Shown: positions 44,398 through 60,290, numbered from the stretch's first letter. The stretch: 64,000 nt of DNA from Cacajao melanocephalus (GCA_963573385.1 CAUYLG010034991.1:62001-126000), one strand, 5' to 3'. The notes: a model not told the origin generated them from the letters alone. Made by a program: numbers and translations.

Positions 44398-45581
44398 CAG
44401 TATCAACTTTAACATTTCCCAGCATCATAAGTCTCAACACAATATTTCCAATCCCTCAGCCTCATTTCAAAATGGAACAGAGTTCCAGGGACAATGATAT
44501 GATTTAAGATGGCAGCCTGCCACTTAGAAATTACCGTGAGATTAGAGTACCTGAACAGGCAAGAGGTAGATGAGATAGGAGATGGGGGTGAGAAGGGGAA
44601 AAATAAAGTGCCTAATCTGTATTTAAGTAAACTTCATTTATTTAACACAGTATTTTTCTCATAAGGTGCCTGGCTGTTTGGAACTGTCATTTGTAGCTAT
44701 CCTAGAACTTGTCAATGGTAGGAGTATACCCCTTTCTTTAAATCCCATATTATAAAAATATACCTAAATGTAGTTTTTTTATGTTGAAACTCTAATTTAT
44801 ACAATGATTCCAGAAAGTTTTTCTTAATTTCAAATTAATTTTTATTAAATTAGTTTTAGGCTCAAATTTGTTCTGCTCACTAACTAATCTTGACTAATGA
44901 TTGCAAAACAAATTCCTGCTATTTCAAAGAATCCCTTGGCCAAATAGTATCATAACATATATCACTGTGAAAGAGAAAATTGAAGAACAAGGTTATTTCC
45001 TCAACTGCCCCCCCAAATATTGTTGATTTGATTATTAATTTTACATGCTGAACTGATCCGTGTGAAAATGGTATTTCTGTTACTGTGATCCTCGATAAGG
45101 AACAAACTTGATTATTAACTGTGGCACACAAATCATAATGTTCTATTACTATTGATGATCAATTATTCATTTCCTTGCAACCATTTCCCTTCAAATATTC
45201 CAACCACTTACATAAAGGCACCTAAATTTTCCTCAAGTCACCTGCCAAAGAAAACAGAGGATATTCAGAACATGTGAGACAGGTGAGGAAAGTGGTGGGA
45301 AATTGAGCGGGATTTCAATATTTCCCCTGCCCATACTGACCTCTAATTCACTAAGATAAGTTGCTTCAAGTGATGAAAAGTGGGAAATAATTCTATGAAG
45401 TCAAAGACATTTTAATATCTCACAGAAAAGGATATTTGTAAATGGTTGCCACTACTTAGAAATGACTCAAGGTTTAGCTCATTTAATTGCAGTAATGTTA
45501 TCTTTTATGTATATCATGATTTTTGGTGCATTTGTATATAACTAATGGGTTTAACATAAGTAATCAAAATAAATAAATTAG

Positions 45582-45754
45582 AGGCTTGGCATGGTAGCTC
45601 AGGCCTATAATCCTAGCACTTTGGGAGACCAAGGTGGGCAGACTGCATGAGCTCAGGAGTTCGAGACCAGCCTGGGAAACATGGTGATACCCCATCTCTA
45701 TTAAAAATATGAAAATTTTCCGGGCATGGTGGTGCATTCCTGTAATCCAAGCTC
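45582..45754 (+). mobile_element. Truncated Alu, plus strand
   Basis: Alu from ggcttggcatggtagctcag through the left monomer to cctgtaatccaagct in the right-monomer start. It then stops at the junction with an L1. The rest of the Alu is not found after the L1, so this is not a simple insertion of the L1 into an intact Alu. Confidence 0.88.
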
Positions 45755-45774
45755 ACTTCTCCTGAATTCTGGGA

Positions 45775-47683
<1,909 letters not shown>

Positions 47684-49610
47684 CTTAAAATATGATTTTT
47701 TAAAGCTCTCTAGGTCTGGATAACTTTGCATTGTGTAAATCAGGTTTTGACTGTATGCATCTGGATAAACTATTAAACATCCTGTGTCTAAATTGGGCAA
47801 AAGTATATCATTAATATTAAGGTAGTTTATTTGTCCTTGAATTCACTTCAGGTATGTTTACACGCTAGTTTAAAATTAAAAAAAAAAAAATCTTTAGTGT
47901 TAAATCTAATTAGCCAATCATGTTTAAAGAAATAACCTGGGGCTCTTGGTGATAACTATTTTAATCGATCTTGCAGTTTGCTTTAGCATTATGTTATGAT
48001 TTTCCACACTCTTTATGCTTCTTTAATTTTATTATAAAATTGTATCTGAATTATAAGGTATGCATTAGTAGGTTGATGAGCCATTTCTAAGTAAATGAAA
48101 AAGTGACCTCTGTAGAGAAGTGCTAACTTTCAGTCAAAATAGCAGAGTCCCAAGAGTCCTGGAAAGTTTTTACAGCACTAGAATTGCTCCTTGAATATTA
48201 TCTATTAATAGTTATATTTAAAGACCTGGTATACTGTGATAACTGATACTCTTTAAGAAAAAATGTGACATTTTAACTAGAAAAATGTGAAACGTTAAAG
48301 GGAAAATAAATACTTCAGTGTGATTCAGTCTATCTGCCTAGATTTAAGAGAACCATATCCTACTAATAATAATAATAACATTTTACCCTTTACATTTCCC
48401 CCTTTCCTCTGTCTGTGACTCTCATAATGAATTGTATTTCAATGTGGCTTTAGAGTTGTGTTCTCCTTTATGGGCTGGCAGGTATATGCAGGGCATAAAA
48501 ACAAGATTACAACTCCAATGAACCCTTTATACAGTCAACTTAGCTGAAATTGTTTAGAGTAGGATAGAGGAACCTGAAGCCTCAGTTGATTTATTTGAAG
48601 TTCTGAGACACTCTATTCCACTTTTCAGAGCACAGCTTTGCATTCAATGGCTATTCTCATCCTACAACACTGTGGTGAGTTCAGGGGGTATGAATTCTAT
48701 TCTAGTATACTTGCTATTAAAAAAAGGACACATTTTTATTTTTCTAAAAGGAATTTAGTCTAAATCCAAGTATCCCCTGGTTGGGCTGGTACATATTTCA
48801 GTGTCAGAGTTACTGGGGCTCCACCACCCTTCTCAGTTGATACTGGGTCTCTCTCATCAACAAAGAGTTTTGAGATTATTCAGGGTGTGAGATGATGAGC
48901 TATAAATGATCCAAATTCACGCCTAGGGAAAGATCCTTGTTTTTCATCAATCCCTGGTTTCTGTGGTCTGTCCTAACAGGCAGCTCTGCCTCATTAGAGC
49001 TAAGCACCAGCAAAGGGCACTTCACCTAAATGTGAAGGTGCCACCCAGACATTTCCCATGGAGGTCCTTAGAAGTCCATGGGACACTGTACAGGATGGGG
49101 ACCTCAGCAGGCGTGAGCCGGAGGCTGGTTTACTCAAATTTGCGAGAGCCGACTGTTAAATTTTCTATTTTGCAAGTTGGTTGTTAAAAACATAAACTTA
49201 AGTAACATTCAAAAAATATAACAAACATGCAACACTCGTTAATTCCTAATTATTTTACGAGATTTTATGATTATTTGCCCTGTGTTTATTTGTGCTTATT
49301 TTATCTGCGTGATGGAGATACCATATGACAGAGTTCACGTCACATTTCTTCTCAATCCCACACTTAGTGCTGTCACATTGGTGGCTTGAAGACAGTGATG
49401 GTGAGAGTATGTATACCATGGAAACTGGCAAATACTGCAAATCGGGTCTTGATTTATAGTCTAGTGGATTTCAAGACTTAATAAAGAACCAGTTGTTAAA
49501 CATTTACTAGCACAATTTTGGACGTAAGACCTGTAACACAGAACAGCAGCTAACTTCCTCCTGCCTTTCTTTGTCCTCAGTCACATAAAATTTTCTCAAG
49601 ACACCTTGAT

Positions 49611-50004
<394 letters not shown>

Positions 50005-50752
50005 TGAAGGGCCATTCTGCATCTTTTCTTTTAAGTGGAACTTTAGACACAAAACCCTGGTATTTCTTCAAGGCAGAGATGAGTAAATAGATACTCAAAT
50101 CTGTCAGACTGCTTTGATTTTTCTTTATGTTTTTGTTTTTGATTTTGATTTATCCATCCTAACTAATTATGTTTCAGGATATTAAAGACTTTTCTAATCT
50201 TAAAATTCCAACCTTCCATCACAGTTCTCTTCTGCAAAATATTTTGGAAGACATGGTTAATTTATCGCTCCCACTCAATTCACTTCCTCTCCTTTTCCTA
50301 GTTATCTATTAGTGTATTCATACGGTAATTAAATGGCTGAAATTTTCATGTATGGTCCCGAGATGCCTGAACAGATTGAACTGAGAAAAGAGAGCCCTGG
50401 TCACCAAATACCACATCGATTTAGTGTGGAAGAAAGGGGTGTATGCTAAATTTTTATGCATTGCTTCTGGGTATATCTTTACAATTACACTTACTGACTA
50501 CAGAGTGCAATAGTTCTCAATGAGGGTAGTGGGAAGATTTTCCTTTGTAGAGAACATGTGAAAAGGTGGAGACATTTTTAGTTGTCATAATCTGTGGGGA
50601 GAAGCTTGCTACCAGCAGCTAATAGACAGAGGCCTGGGATGTTGCTGCAGAACATTCTACAATGCACAGGACAGCCCCACAACAAAGGATGATCTGGCCC
50701 AAAATGTCAACAGTGATGTGAGGCTTTAATCCTGAAACAGAAGACTAAACAG

Positions 50753-51047
50753 GGCTGAGCGCTATGGCTCACATCTGTAATCCCAGCACTTTGGGAGGCT
50801 GAGGCAGGTGGACCACCTGAGATCATGAGTTCGAGACCAGCCTGACCAACATGGAGAAACCCTGTCTCTACTAAAAATATCAGATTAGCCAGGCAGGGTG
50901 GCACATGTCTGTAATCCCAGTTACTCACTCGGGAGGCTGAGGCAGAATCACTTGAACCCAGGAGGCGAAGGTTGCAGTAAGCCAAGATCGCACCATTGCA
51001 CTCCAGCCTGGGCTACAAGAGCAAAACTCCAACTCAAAAAAAAAAAA
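50753..51047 (+). mobile_element. Alu SINE, plus strand
   Basis: Starts ggctgagcgctatggctcac, with two monomers and an A-tail ending near 51047. A small deletion lies in the right-monomer GGAGAATC segment. Confidence 0.95.
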
Positions 51048-51268
51048 TTAATTGTTCCATTGCTGTCTTCCACTCTCCATGTCTCTGGTCTGTGCAGAAT
51101 CATACAAAGTCCCAGCCTCCTAAAAAAACCTTTTGGGCAAATGATCCTTTAGAATTACTTTAGCAAGAGGACCCATGCTTCCTAGAGATCACCCAGCTAA
51201 CTCTGAAACTCTATCCATAGGTGCCTAATGTCATCTGCTAAAAATTTTAAACCTGTGCTTTTGAAAAA

Positions 51269-51628
51269 TGTTACTAGATATGGCTTCAATGATGGTATAT
51301 CATTTAAAATGTATGTTGAAACAATCCCCAGTGCAACAGTACAACAAGGTGTGGCCTTTGGAAGGTCATTAAATCATGAGGCTCTGCCCTCATGAATGGG
51401 ATTAACATCCTTATAGAAAGGGACCTGGGATTAAAGGGAACACTCTTGATTTTTCACTTTCAACCATTTAAAGGCACAGTAACAGCACCATCTTGGAAGC
51501 AAAATTAATGTTTGTGCCTTTGTTTTGGACTCACCAGCCTCTAGAACAGTAAGAAATAAATTTCTCTTCGTTATAAATCACGTAGTCTAAGTAAAGCATT
51601 TTGTGATAGCGAAAGTGAACTAAGACAA
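51269..51628 (+). mobile_element. MaLR (MST/MLT1-type) solo LTR
   Basis: An old endogenous retrovirus-like LTR with TG...CA termini (tgttactagatatgg ... ctaagaca). Landmarks are tgaggctctgccctcatgaa, a poly(A) signal in gtaagaaataaatttctc, and the 3' block taaatcacgtagtctaagta. No internal coding region accompanies it. Confidence 0.8.
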
Positions 51629-54214
51629 TACCCTCTTTCAAAATAACAGAATTGACCGTCCATAAAAGTTGACATTGAAGTCATTCCTTTTGTAGGTAGG
51701 TTGTAGATGTAATCAAAGCAATCAACCCTTTACAGATGCTGGTAAAACACCTGAACAATTACAACAATTGCCATGTAACAACTGAGGAGACCTCCAAAGG
51801 TGTTGAAATACCACAGAATATGTATGAAACAGAATAGATTTAGATGTTTTCTGGAATACAATTCTTAGCATGTACCAGCACTAAAATTGTACATGATATC
51901 AACAAGTCAATTTACTGAAATTTTAAATCAAACTAATGTTTTGGTAGTGCTACATGCAAAGTGAACAAAATTGATTTATTAGTTTTTGTTTTTGTTTTTT
52001 TCCCCATAGTTCAACTTTTTACCCTGTCTTAGAATTCCAATTTGTAAAAGGATGTAGACATTCATATGGATATTTCTAAAGGGCACTTATCTGATGCTAG
52101 ATATTTTATGATAACGCCGAAACTATGTGTTCTTAAAAAGCATTGTCAACCAGTTGTATAATGTTTTAAAAATAACTGATATTGTTAGCAACATAGCTAT
52201 AATATTAGCCTCTCTGTTACTTAGATTTGAATAAAACTTGAAACATCAGGACCATGGGAACTGAATATTACTGAGTATACAGTGTCATTTTATCTTCCGA
52301 TAGTGAATCAAAAAAGGCTGTAAGAGTTTGTCTGTATGCGCGTGTTTCCTACCACACAAGTGATTGCATTTTCTTCACATGATTCCAAGCCTCGTTAAAT
52401 CTGATTTTCTCATTCATCTCAAATTGCTGTATTTATTATAATGGCTTAACCCAGCTGAGGTAGTCTCCTTATGGAAAAAAATCATCCCTGATCTTCGTCA
52501 CTGCCATGTGGCAAAGTACAAGATGCAGGCTGTAAATTCAATTTCTGAATCAGTGCATATCAGAAGTTGGCTCAGCTGCATAAACAAAGCTGATTGAGAC
52601 AACACCAGTCATGCACCCAGTGTTTATTTAGACAGGATTGGATCAGATGCATTGTGTATTAAGAATGGTTAAACAAGTATTGCTTCTCCAAAGTCTCTAT
52701 TTATCAACAAAAGAATTACCCAGTCAGGATAGAGAATATTTTTCATCACCAACCTTATCACTATGCATTAGCAGTACACCACAGCTGAGTAGTAGCAAGT
52801 CCTGTTTTCTGCCACAGTTGAATTAATTTTCTTAATATTCAAATTTGATTTTTCATTACATAGAGTCAGGCTGCACAATGAAGACCTTGCCCTCCCTAAT
52901 ACACTCATATCAATTCCTTTCAAATAGCTCAGATACCTGTAACTTCAGAGAGACTGTTTGAAGTTTAATATCCTTGAAAAATTACCTGAATGAACAAGAC
53001 AAGACATTAATTTTTTCCTAACAGTGTTAGGAACCAACCTTGAAATTTTGGAACCAACCTTTAGTCTGTAGATATTTACACTTCATTTTCTAAAACAGAT
53101 AACAAATACAAGGTTAAAACAATCATCTAACTGCTTTCCTCTGATTTTTTATTATGTATCCTGAATGTAGATGTCTGAAGAGATAATAGGCTTGTCATGA
53201 AGGTTCTGAAAGGCATGGTGGAAAAAGCCCTGTCTATGGTACAGGACTTGTTTTGGAAGGTACAGGAATTGCATTATATTAGCATGTGTTGTTTCTGGAT
53301 CTCGGAGCAGGTATGTGATCAGCTGTCAATGAACAGGTATTTACTGAATCCTTTATATGTGCTTCAAAACCTGTTATGCTCTGTGGAAAATTCAGGAGCA
53401 ATAAAAAACACATGGTATCTACTCACAAAGAGTTGATAAATTGAATGGGGGAGATATAACACAGAAAATAATCAATAAAGAAAGCTGCATGTTATCAGGC
53501 AATCAGCACCAGAGCTTATCATCCTGTTTGCAGTATCTCAGGAGGGTTTTGAAATAACACAAATTACACGGAGGCAGCAAGAAGACAGGGAGATTATAGC
53601 AATCATTTGGCATTAAGCAAGTTACGGGATTAGGCAACATCTGGAACTTGATTGAAACCTGACTTGACAAAGCACTTCCCAGGGATTATCTAAGCCTAGC
53701 TATTTCAATAGCTTATCCTAGCTCCTCTCTATGAGAACAGAAAGCCTCATCTCTTTCTCCTTTTATCAACAATTTCAGAGGGTGCCTTAACATCCCAAAT
53801 TTCTAAACTTTACATAGAATTAGGACTGAATTATTATAATAAGAACTGGAGGACATCGGGGAGATAATCAACATCGATTAGTTGGAGTAACAGAAATAAA
53901 CAAAATATAAAACAGGGAAGTCATTTCCAAACATCGGGCCAACTGAAGCTATGGAGCGGAGATTATTAGATAAGGAAGGAGGTAGACTCCAAAGCTGTCT
54001 GCCCTTTAGCCCAAATCTCTTTGAAAATAAGATGCTTTTAAGATTAATATTAAGATTTTAGAACATTCGCCCCCTGTGATTTAAAATCACTAAGATTCTA
54101 CAACTGTGCTAATTATCACAGCACATTTGCATGAAAGAATTCTATGTAGAAGGAGGAGATGGTGGAGAGATAGGCAAGTTGGAGAAAGAAATCAATGTTC
54201 ATTGAGTAGTAACT

Positions 54215-54385
54215 GTTCTGTGTCTAAAGCCATGAGCTAGGCACACTCAGTGCTTAATTGACTTCTGTCATACACAATGTGGAATGCCAATGTCACTAAC
54301 CTTTCAAATGACAGAGGTGATACTCAGAGAGGTTCAAGTCACATGCCAAGCCTCAACCAGCTAAGAGTTCAGTTGAGGAACTGGA
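54215..54385 (-). repeat. MIR SINE, minus strand
   Basis: Reverse MIR pattern, diverged: gccatgagctaggcacactc, gtgatactcagagaggttca, gtcacatgccaagcctc. Confidence 0.65.
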
Positions 54386-54704
54386 AGATAAATATAAGAT
54401 GAGGGACTTCAGATCAGCCTTCCAAACTAAAGAGATAACAAGAGAGATGTCACGGAGGGTGCTCTCAAGGTGTGGGAACTACCAGCTGATGAAGAAACAG
54501 CAGTTCCCTGTTCACTCTCGCTAATGCCTGTCCCTAAAAATCCATGCACACGGGGTGTGCATCAACATTTATAATGCTCAGAGACAGTCAGAGGAATAGA
54601 GGTTTTTGCCTTGTTCTGCTTTTGATTTTTAATGAACAGCTGGGTCTATTTTCTTCAGAAGAGATTATCAAAGCCCTTCTCAAGGACTGAGCAGCCTCAC
54701 AAAA

Positions 54705-54957
54705 TCTCCCACTTTTCCCTCTGTGTCTGTGGGTTTCTCTCTGTATCCTCTCTAAGTATGTGCTCCTCCTCCTCTTTCTCTTCTTGGCTGGCTCACCACA
54801 TCTCACTCCCTTTCCCACATTCTCCCTCTCCCTCTCTGTTGCTCTTCACCTCTCACACCTTTGTTTCTTTCTCTCTCTTCTTCCTTCCCCCTCACCTTCT
54901 CCTTTCCTCTTCTCTGCTATTTTTCTGTTTCTCTATTTTTCTTCTTCTACCTAACTC
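54705..54957 (+). repeat. Pyrimidine-rich (CT)n tract
   Basis: About 250 bases rich in ctctttctctctcttcttcc-like words, strongly strand-asymmetric. ORFs of 147 and 68 codons here reflect repetitive Ser/Leu/Phe coding and are not genes. Confidence 0.85.
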
Positions 54958-55000
54958 GTGTGTGTGTATGTGTGTTTGTGTGTTTGTGTGTGTGTGTTTG
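54958..55000 (+). repeat. (TG)n microsatellite
   Basis: TG run with A and TTT interruptions directly following the pyrimidine tract. Confidence 0.9.
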
Positions 55001-57164
55001 CCTGCCTTCCATCTTTTCTGTCTCTCTTCTAAGCAAGCCAAAATCATCTCCCTTCTGGCATTGTTAAACATGTAAGAGAACAACAGAGAAACACGATCAG
55101 GGCATTGGAACCAGGTTTACCATCTTCCTATCATCAATGCTATGTCCCCGTTGCAGCCAATGTCTCAGAGCAGTCCTGAGTCCCATCTTTTCATCTGCAA
55201 TATCACAGAGGGAAATAAAGAACCATGTAAACAAAAAACACTGGCGTCTCTATCAACCACTTAGAAAATATATGAGGGTCCAAATGTCTGCTACTTTCTA
55301 TGTAAAAGGAATAATTAATTAAAACAAAACTCAGATCACAACCAAACTTCCACATATTCTTGTATGTATGCCATGAGAATCTTCACTTGAACATTAAAGA
55401 CGGAGGAAAAACAATGTACAACTCCTATTTAAAACTTTTCAGGCAAAATATCATAAGCAAATACCCATGTTTGTAATTCATCAAGAGAAAACAATCTAGT
55501 TTTAAATAATGCATTTAATAACTTAACGCAAGTTTTGTTTGCACCATGATAAAAATCTTTTTCTCAGAGGCACAAATTAAAAATAAGCCATCATTTGCAT
55601 TATATCTACTTTCTGATTTTAAATCCATTGTTATCTAAGAGCTGATATTTCCATTCCTCCTATTTAATTCAAACTGATAGGCAGAGTCCCTGCTACAAAA
55701 CATCCTCAAAGATTAAAAAAAAAAAAAAGGCCCTGCAAATATCAGATCAATTATGAAGACGATGTTCTGATTAGATGTCATTTGAATTGCACTATTATTC
55801 ACCAAAGGATATTGTAGGCAAGTATTTGTAATAGGGTAGGAAATGATTTGGAATTCATTGCTAAAGATGAGGAGGGCTTGAAACAAGCCTTTATTGGCCC
55901 TGAAGCCTTGGGAAGAACATTTGCTCTTCATGTGCCTGTGCAGCTCTGCTCTGGAGATCTCAGATGCTGTCCTACCGTCCTGTCCATACTAAACAGGGAA
56001 GCCACCATCCTTTCCTTGGGTTTGTGCTACTGTCCAATGAGTGCACAGTAAGAGCATTTCCTGCCAACCCTACCTAACACACTAGCCTCAACGAGAGCTT
56101 TGCTTCACCTCGGTGTAATTTTTGGAGAAAAAGAAAAACCTCTTTTTGATGAAATAAAATGAAGCAAAATAATTGAAAAATAAATAAACAGATCAGAACT
56201 TCCCACTAGAGCCATTAGATTCAAAGCTAATCCTAGAATCTCAGCATGACAACCCATCAAGTAAAGGATCAACACTTTGAGACCACATTTATAATTTTCT
56301 CACCATGGCACCAATGAATAAGTCCTTAATGAAAAGTTCTAGCTATAGGTACAAGTCTTTACAAAATAAAAATAATAATTTTTAAAAGGTCACATTACCA
56401 CTCACTTGCAACCTGAATTCTGGAGCTGTTTTCCATAAATGTACCTACCCTGTGTATGATGCATCTATTAGAAAATTTAACATATTTTCTTTTTCCACCC
56501 GGCCTCCTTCCATCTCATTTTCCCTTTCTTTCTTATTACTTACGTTCTTCCTTCCACAAAAATGTATACAGCCCCAAGTAGAATAACAGTAGCAGTTAAG
56601 AGAAAAGTTCTGGAGACAACGCAAGTATCTTGCTGCCACAAGCTAGATAATACTTGATAATAAAATTACCCTAGGGCAAACAAGAGTGATGAGATGTAGA
56701 AGAAAATTGTGAAGAGAGAGGAGAGAAAGTCAAGCTTGATAAAATGATGCAAAAGCCCTCAAACAGAATTGAGCCTGGAGTTTTTTTAAATTCTGTGTGC
56801 CCACAAGTTACCCTCTTAATTCATTTTAAGTTGTGTTTATATCACTGGCACTTGAGTCCAAATTAGTAAAGCATTTTTCTTCTACCAGAGAACTTAATAT
56901 ATGTATTTTCTTCATTTATTCAATATATTCTGTGCCCCCAATACATTTTAGGCCTTTTGTGACAAAGAATGATAAGATTAATAAGATACAGCCATTGCTG
57001 GGGACATAAAGACACACTTGCTTTCAACATGTAAAGTGCTGCTAATGTTATAGGTTCATCTTGGAAAGAATTATACTATGAATATTAAATATTTTTCTTT
57101 CTATTCAATGACTTAGTACTCTGAAGTAAAGAGACTGAATATACAAGTGAATACTAGCCAGACT

Positions 57165-57640
57165 ATCTGTAGAAATGCAACTCTGACCCACAACCAGCAA
57201 CAATCAGCCCAGGAAACCAACCTGTTATCTATAGTAACCAGTCCAGGAAGTCAGACTTGTATGTACCAAACAGCCCAAGAAGCCAAACAATTACCCTTGT
57301 GGTAATCAATCCAAAATGGCCAAGACTTGATAAATAACCAAAAAAATTCTCAATATTCAGTCCTGCTTTCAACTTATGATCAGCCAGAGAAAGCCAAACA
57401 TGCACCGCTAACCAATCACATAAGCTACTAATTAGGCTGCCTACAAGTAGGTTCCTTTACAAACATACTTGGATCAGGGTCTTCCCCTTACTCCATTAGA
57501 CACCTGACCCATTTCTCTGCCTGCCTTTGAGTCTCTGCCAAAACACAAGTGATGACAGCTAATTCTCTTGCTGTAAATAGCAAGAGAATCTGAATAATTG
57601 TTCTCATTTGAGGCAAGGGTCTTCATTTATTTTCATGAAT
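57165..57640 (+). mobile_element. ERV1-type LTR (LTR8-like) fragment
   Basis: Repeated CAG(C/T)CCA(A/G)GAAG motifs at 57208, 57240 and 57277, then a promoter/R-like part ending gcaagagaatctgaataatt. This organisation resembles LTR8/LTR73-type LTRs. The start is uncertain and no internal retroviral gene is seen next to it. Confidence 0.55.
57562..57589 (+). other. Perfect 11-bp hairpin
   Basis: ATTCTCTTGCT (57562-57572), loop GTAAAT, AGCAAGAGAAT (57579-57589). It lies in the presumed R region of the LTR. Confidence 0.9.
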
Positions 57641-58861
57641 TAATGAGGTGAGGTAAGAAAGAAATCCCAACAATGTTAATCTACCCAATAATCTCCTTAG
57701 TGAAATAAACCCTATTGACACCGCAGCAGAGCTGTTCCTTAACCTTCCATTTTATTTCCATTCATTTTAGAACTTAATCATACAGAATCTATTACTGGAA
57801 TTTCACTTTACATATCTAAGCGTATCTACATCTCCATCAGGTCTTTTAAGTTCTTTTTCCTTATTCGCAGTCCTTTGAATGGTATTCTGTACCGTTAAAA
57901 GTTTCAAAACCAGGTAAAATTATGAATCTCATACAGATATAATATTCACCCACATTAAAGATTTTATCCAATATTCATTGATTAAATAAGGAAATCAGGC
58001 AAATGTTATAACCCAGATCCATGGAGAAATCAAAAAACCACACATATGTATAGAGTAAAGTATTAAAATGAATATTCAAATCAGCAGCAAAACTAGATTT
58101 TGTTGGTGAAAGAAGAGCAGGATTTATTTACATGTCTATAGACAAGAATTATTTTGCATTTCTAACAGCTATCCACAAGTTACAGAATTGCGTATTAGCG
58201 CCCACAGAATCAGAATCAGATAACCCAAAAGGATGTACTCTGGGTAATGAACGAGTCTCATTGAAACACAGATTTTTCCTTTAGAACTTAGTGAATTGTT
58301 GTTTTGTATTGTTTTATATGATGGTTGGTCAGGTGCAGCCACAGGAGGGAAAACAGGAGAGGCTCAGGAAAACAAACTTCACTATATGCACAGGTCCTAG
58401 AAACAGGAGTTATTGCACACTCTGACGAACCACATGGGAAAGACACTAGGGAAACAGAAGAGAGGAGCGAGCTTGGGGGAAGCCGACAGGCAGACCCTTG
58501 ATGGGGTTTTCTGTGGGAAAGGCAGGGCAGGGTAGGATAAAGCTTTGGGTCAGCTGGTTTGAGTAATATTAGTGGTTCCTAAGGTATAAGGGTCGTCCCT
58601 AGTTGTTGGTACATGTCCCTGGAATGACTAAGGAGAAGAATATTGCCTCCTACAATGAAGAAACCATCTGAATTGACAAGTACACCTATCAAAGGTATGT
58701 TCCTGGCTGAGAATTGCTATCTCTAAGAATTGGCTGGCCCTGGGTAGGTAGTCTCTCCCTAACCAGAAAGGTTTTCTAAGATGTCAAAAAATCACAATAT
58801 ATAGAACATCTAAAAATATACATGTAATACAATCATCAATATGAACATTGATGAAAATAAT

Positions 58862-59050
58862 AAAAGTTCACCATTTATGAAGTTCCTGTCACTGGCCAGG
58901 TCCTGTGCTAAGCATTTGGCAAACCCCATCTCATTGAATCTATGCGAGGACATTATGAGAAAGAAATTATCATCTCTTCTTCACAGATGAAGAAACGAGG
59001 ACTTAGGAAAGCTCAACAGTTAATAAAGAATCAAAAGTGTGAGTAATCGC
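58862..59050 (-). repeat. MIR SINE, minus strand
   Basis: Reverse MIR order: cctgtgctaagcatttggca, ccatctcattgaatctatgc, cttcacagatgaagaaacga. Confidence 0.8.
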
Positions 59051-59655
59051 CAGAAACTTAGGGTCTGTAGCCCAAAATTGACAAGCAAGCTTTCATTGAC
59101 AGGGGAAGACAGCACTGTGCTTAAGATGATGTGGTTAAAAATGGTAATACTGTGCTTAAAAGACAACGGATATATTTTAATATAGCTGACTTCTTCATTC
59201 ACATGTTAATCACAGTATCCCCTGAAAGGGTCTCAGTTTCTGATACTTCCCTGCACTACCATACAAATGTATAAACACCACATATTAGTAAAAAAATTTA
59301 ATTACAAATGCCTAAAGTCTTGGGAAAGAAGAGTTTGCATGCTGGTTGAATAATGATTTCCGAAGACCAAAAACTAAAAGTATTCTTGTTTCTTCCTTTT
59401 CCCTCCAATCCATATCCAATGGACAATATAGCTCTACAATATAATACGAATGTAACAACAATATGCACCAAATCTAACTCCAGGCAACCACCACTCCCAT
59501 CAAGTCACACTAAATGCCAGCAGAAGCACAGAATTCATGCTCTTTCTGCAACAAGTTGCAATGGCATCTGACTTCCATTTGGCTTTGCCTTCAGGAAAAT
59601 CTTTGGGAGCAAACAGACATAATTTCCCTAAGCAGGCACAGAAAGGTAGCTTAGC

Positions 59656-59766
59656 AAACTAAAGACTGGACTTAATGGATTAAGCAGCTGGCTTAAGGAG
59701 ACTTAAATCTGACTTAATGATATTGCAAGTCCCTGGAGCCACTAGTTCAAATTCTGACTAAAGCTT
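59656..59766 (+). pseudogene. Degenerate tRNA-Leu-like segment
   Basis: The order of a D-arm/anticodon-like block (ggattaagcagctggcttaa) and a box B-like actagttcaaattctgac resembles a class II tRNA-Leu with a UAA-type anticodon loop. Spacing is too long for a functional tRNA and pairing is poor. It could equally be an old tRNA-derived SINE or chance. Confidence 0.25.
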
Positions 59767-59999
59767 TCATGGTTTATCAGAAAAATGCCTGCAAATTTGC
59801 TTTATTCCATAGATGAAGGGTAAACCTCAGAAACTTATTTACATGCCCCTTATTTACAGGCTGAAGATGAATTTTCTAATGACAAGTCACTGTCCCTCAG
59901 GACAGCCAGATCCTAGCTGCAGGCCCCATCCTGTGCCTAAGGGACAATTACAATAATATCAGAATAAGAGCTCTTCCTTCCCCACCTCACTCCCTCAGC

Positions 60000-60290
60000 C
60001 CCTACGATCTTTGCTCAATGTCATCTTCACAATGAAATCTTTACTTAAAACCTTTTTTTAAAAATTGCCAACATCTTCATTTCTCTATATTCTTTCTTTG
60101 GTTTGTTTGTCTTCACTGCTCTTACCACCACCCAATTTGCTACATATTTTATGTATTTAAGTGTCTATCTCCCCATCAAGAACAATAACTCAGGAGAGTC
60201 AGAACTGTGTACGCTTAGCTCTCAGCTACACAATGACAGATCAGAACTAGACCCATCATGTACTGAACGTTCAATACATACATTTTTTTG
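60000..60290 (+). repeat. L2 LINE segment interrupted by an Alu
   Basis: L2 3'-region words (tcatcttcacaatgaaatct, ttcactgctcttaccaccac). It appears to resume after the Alu at 60597-60630 with ctcttaataaataaatgaat. Confidence 0.6.

Noticed and set aside
49470..49510. Possible terminal inverted repeat pairing accagttgttaaa with ttggttgttaaaa near 49180
   Set aside because: The two motifs are in the same orientation and short, with no target duplication, so an element could not be delimited.
54632..55075. 147-codon Ser/Leu/Phe-rich ORF with apparent membrane character
   Set aside because: Produced by the pyrimidine tract and TG repeat. Hydrophobicity is a composition effect.
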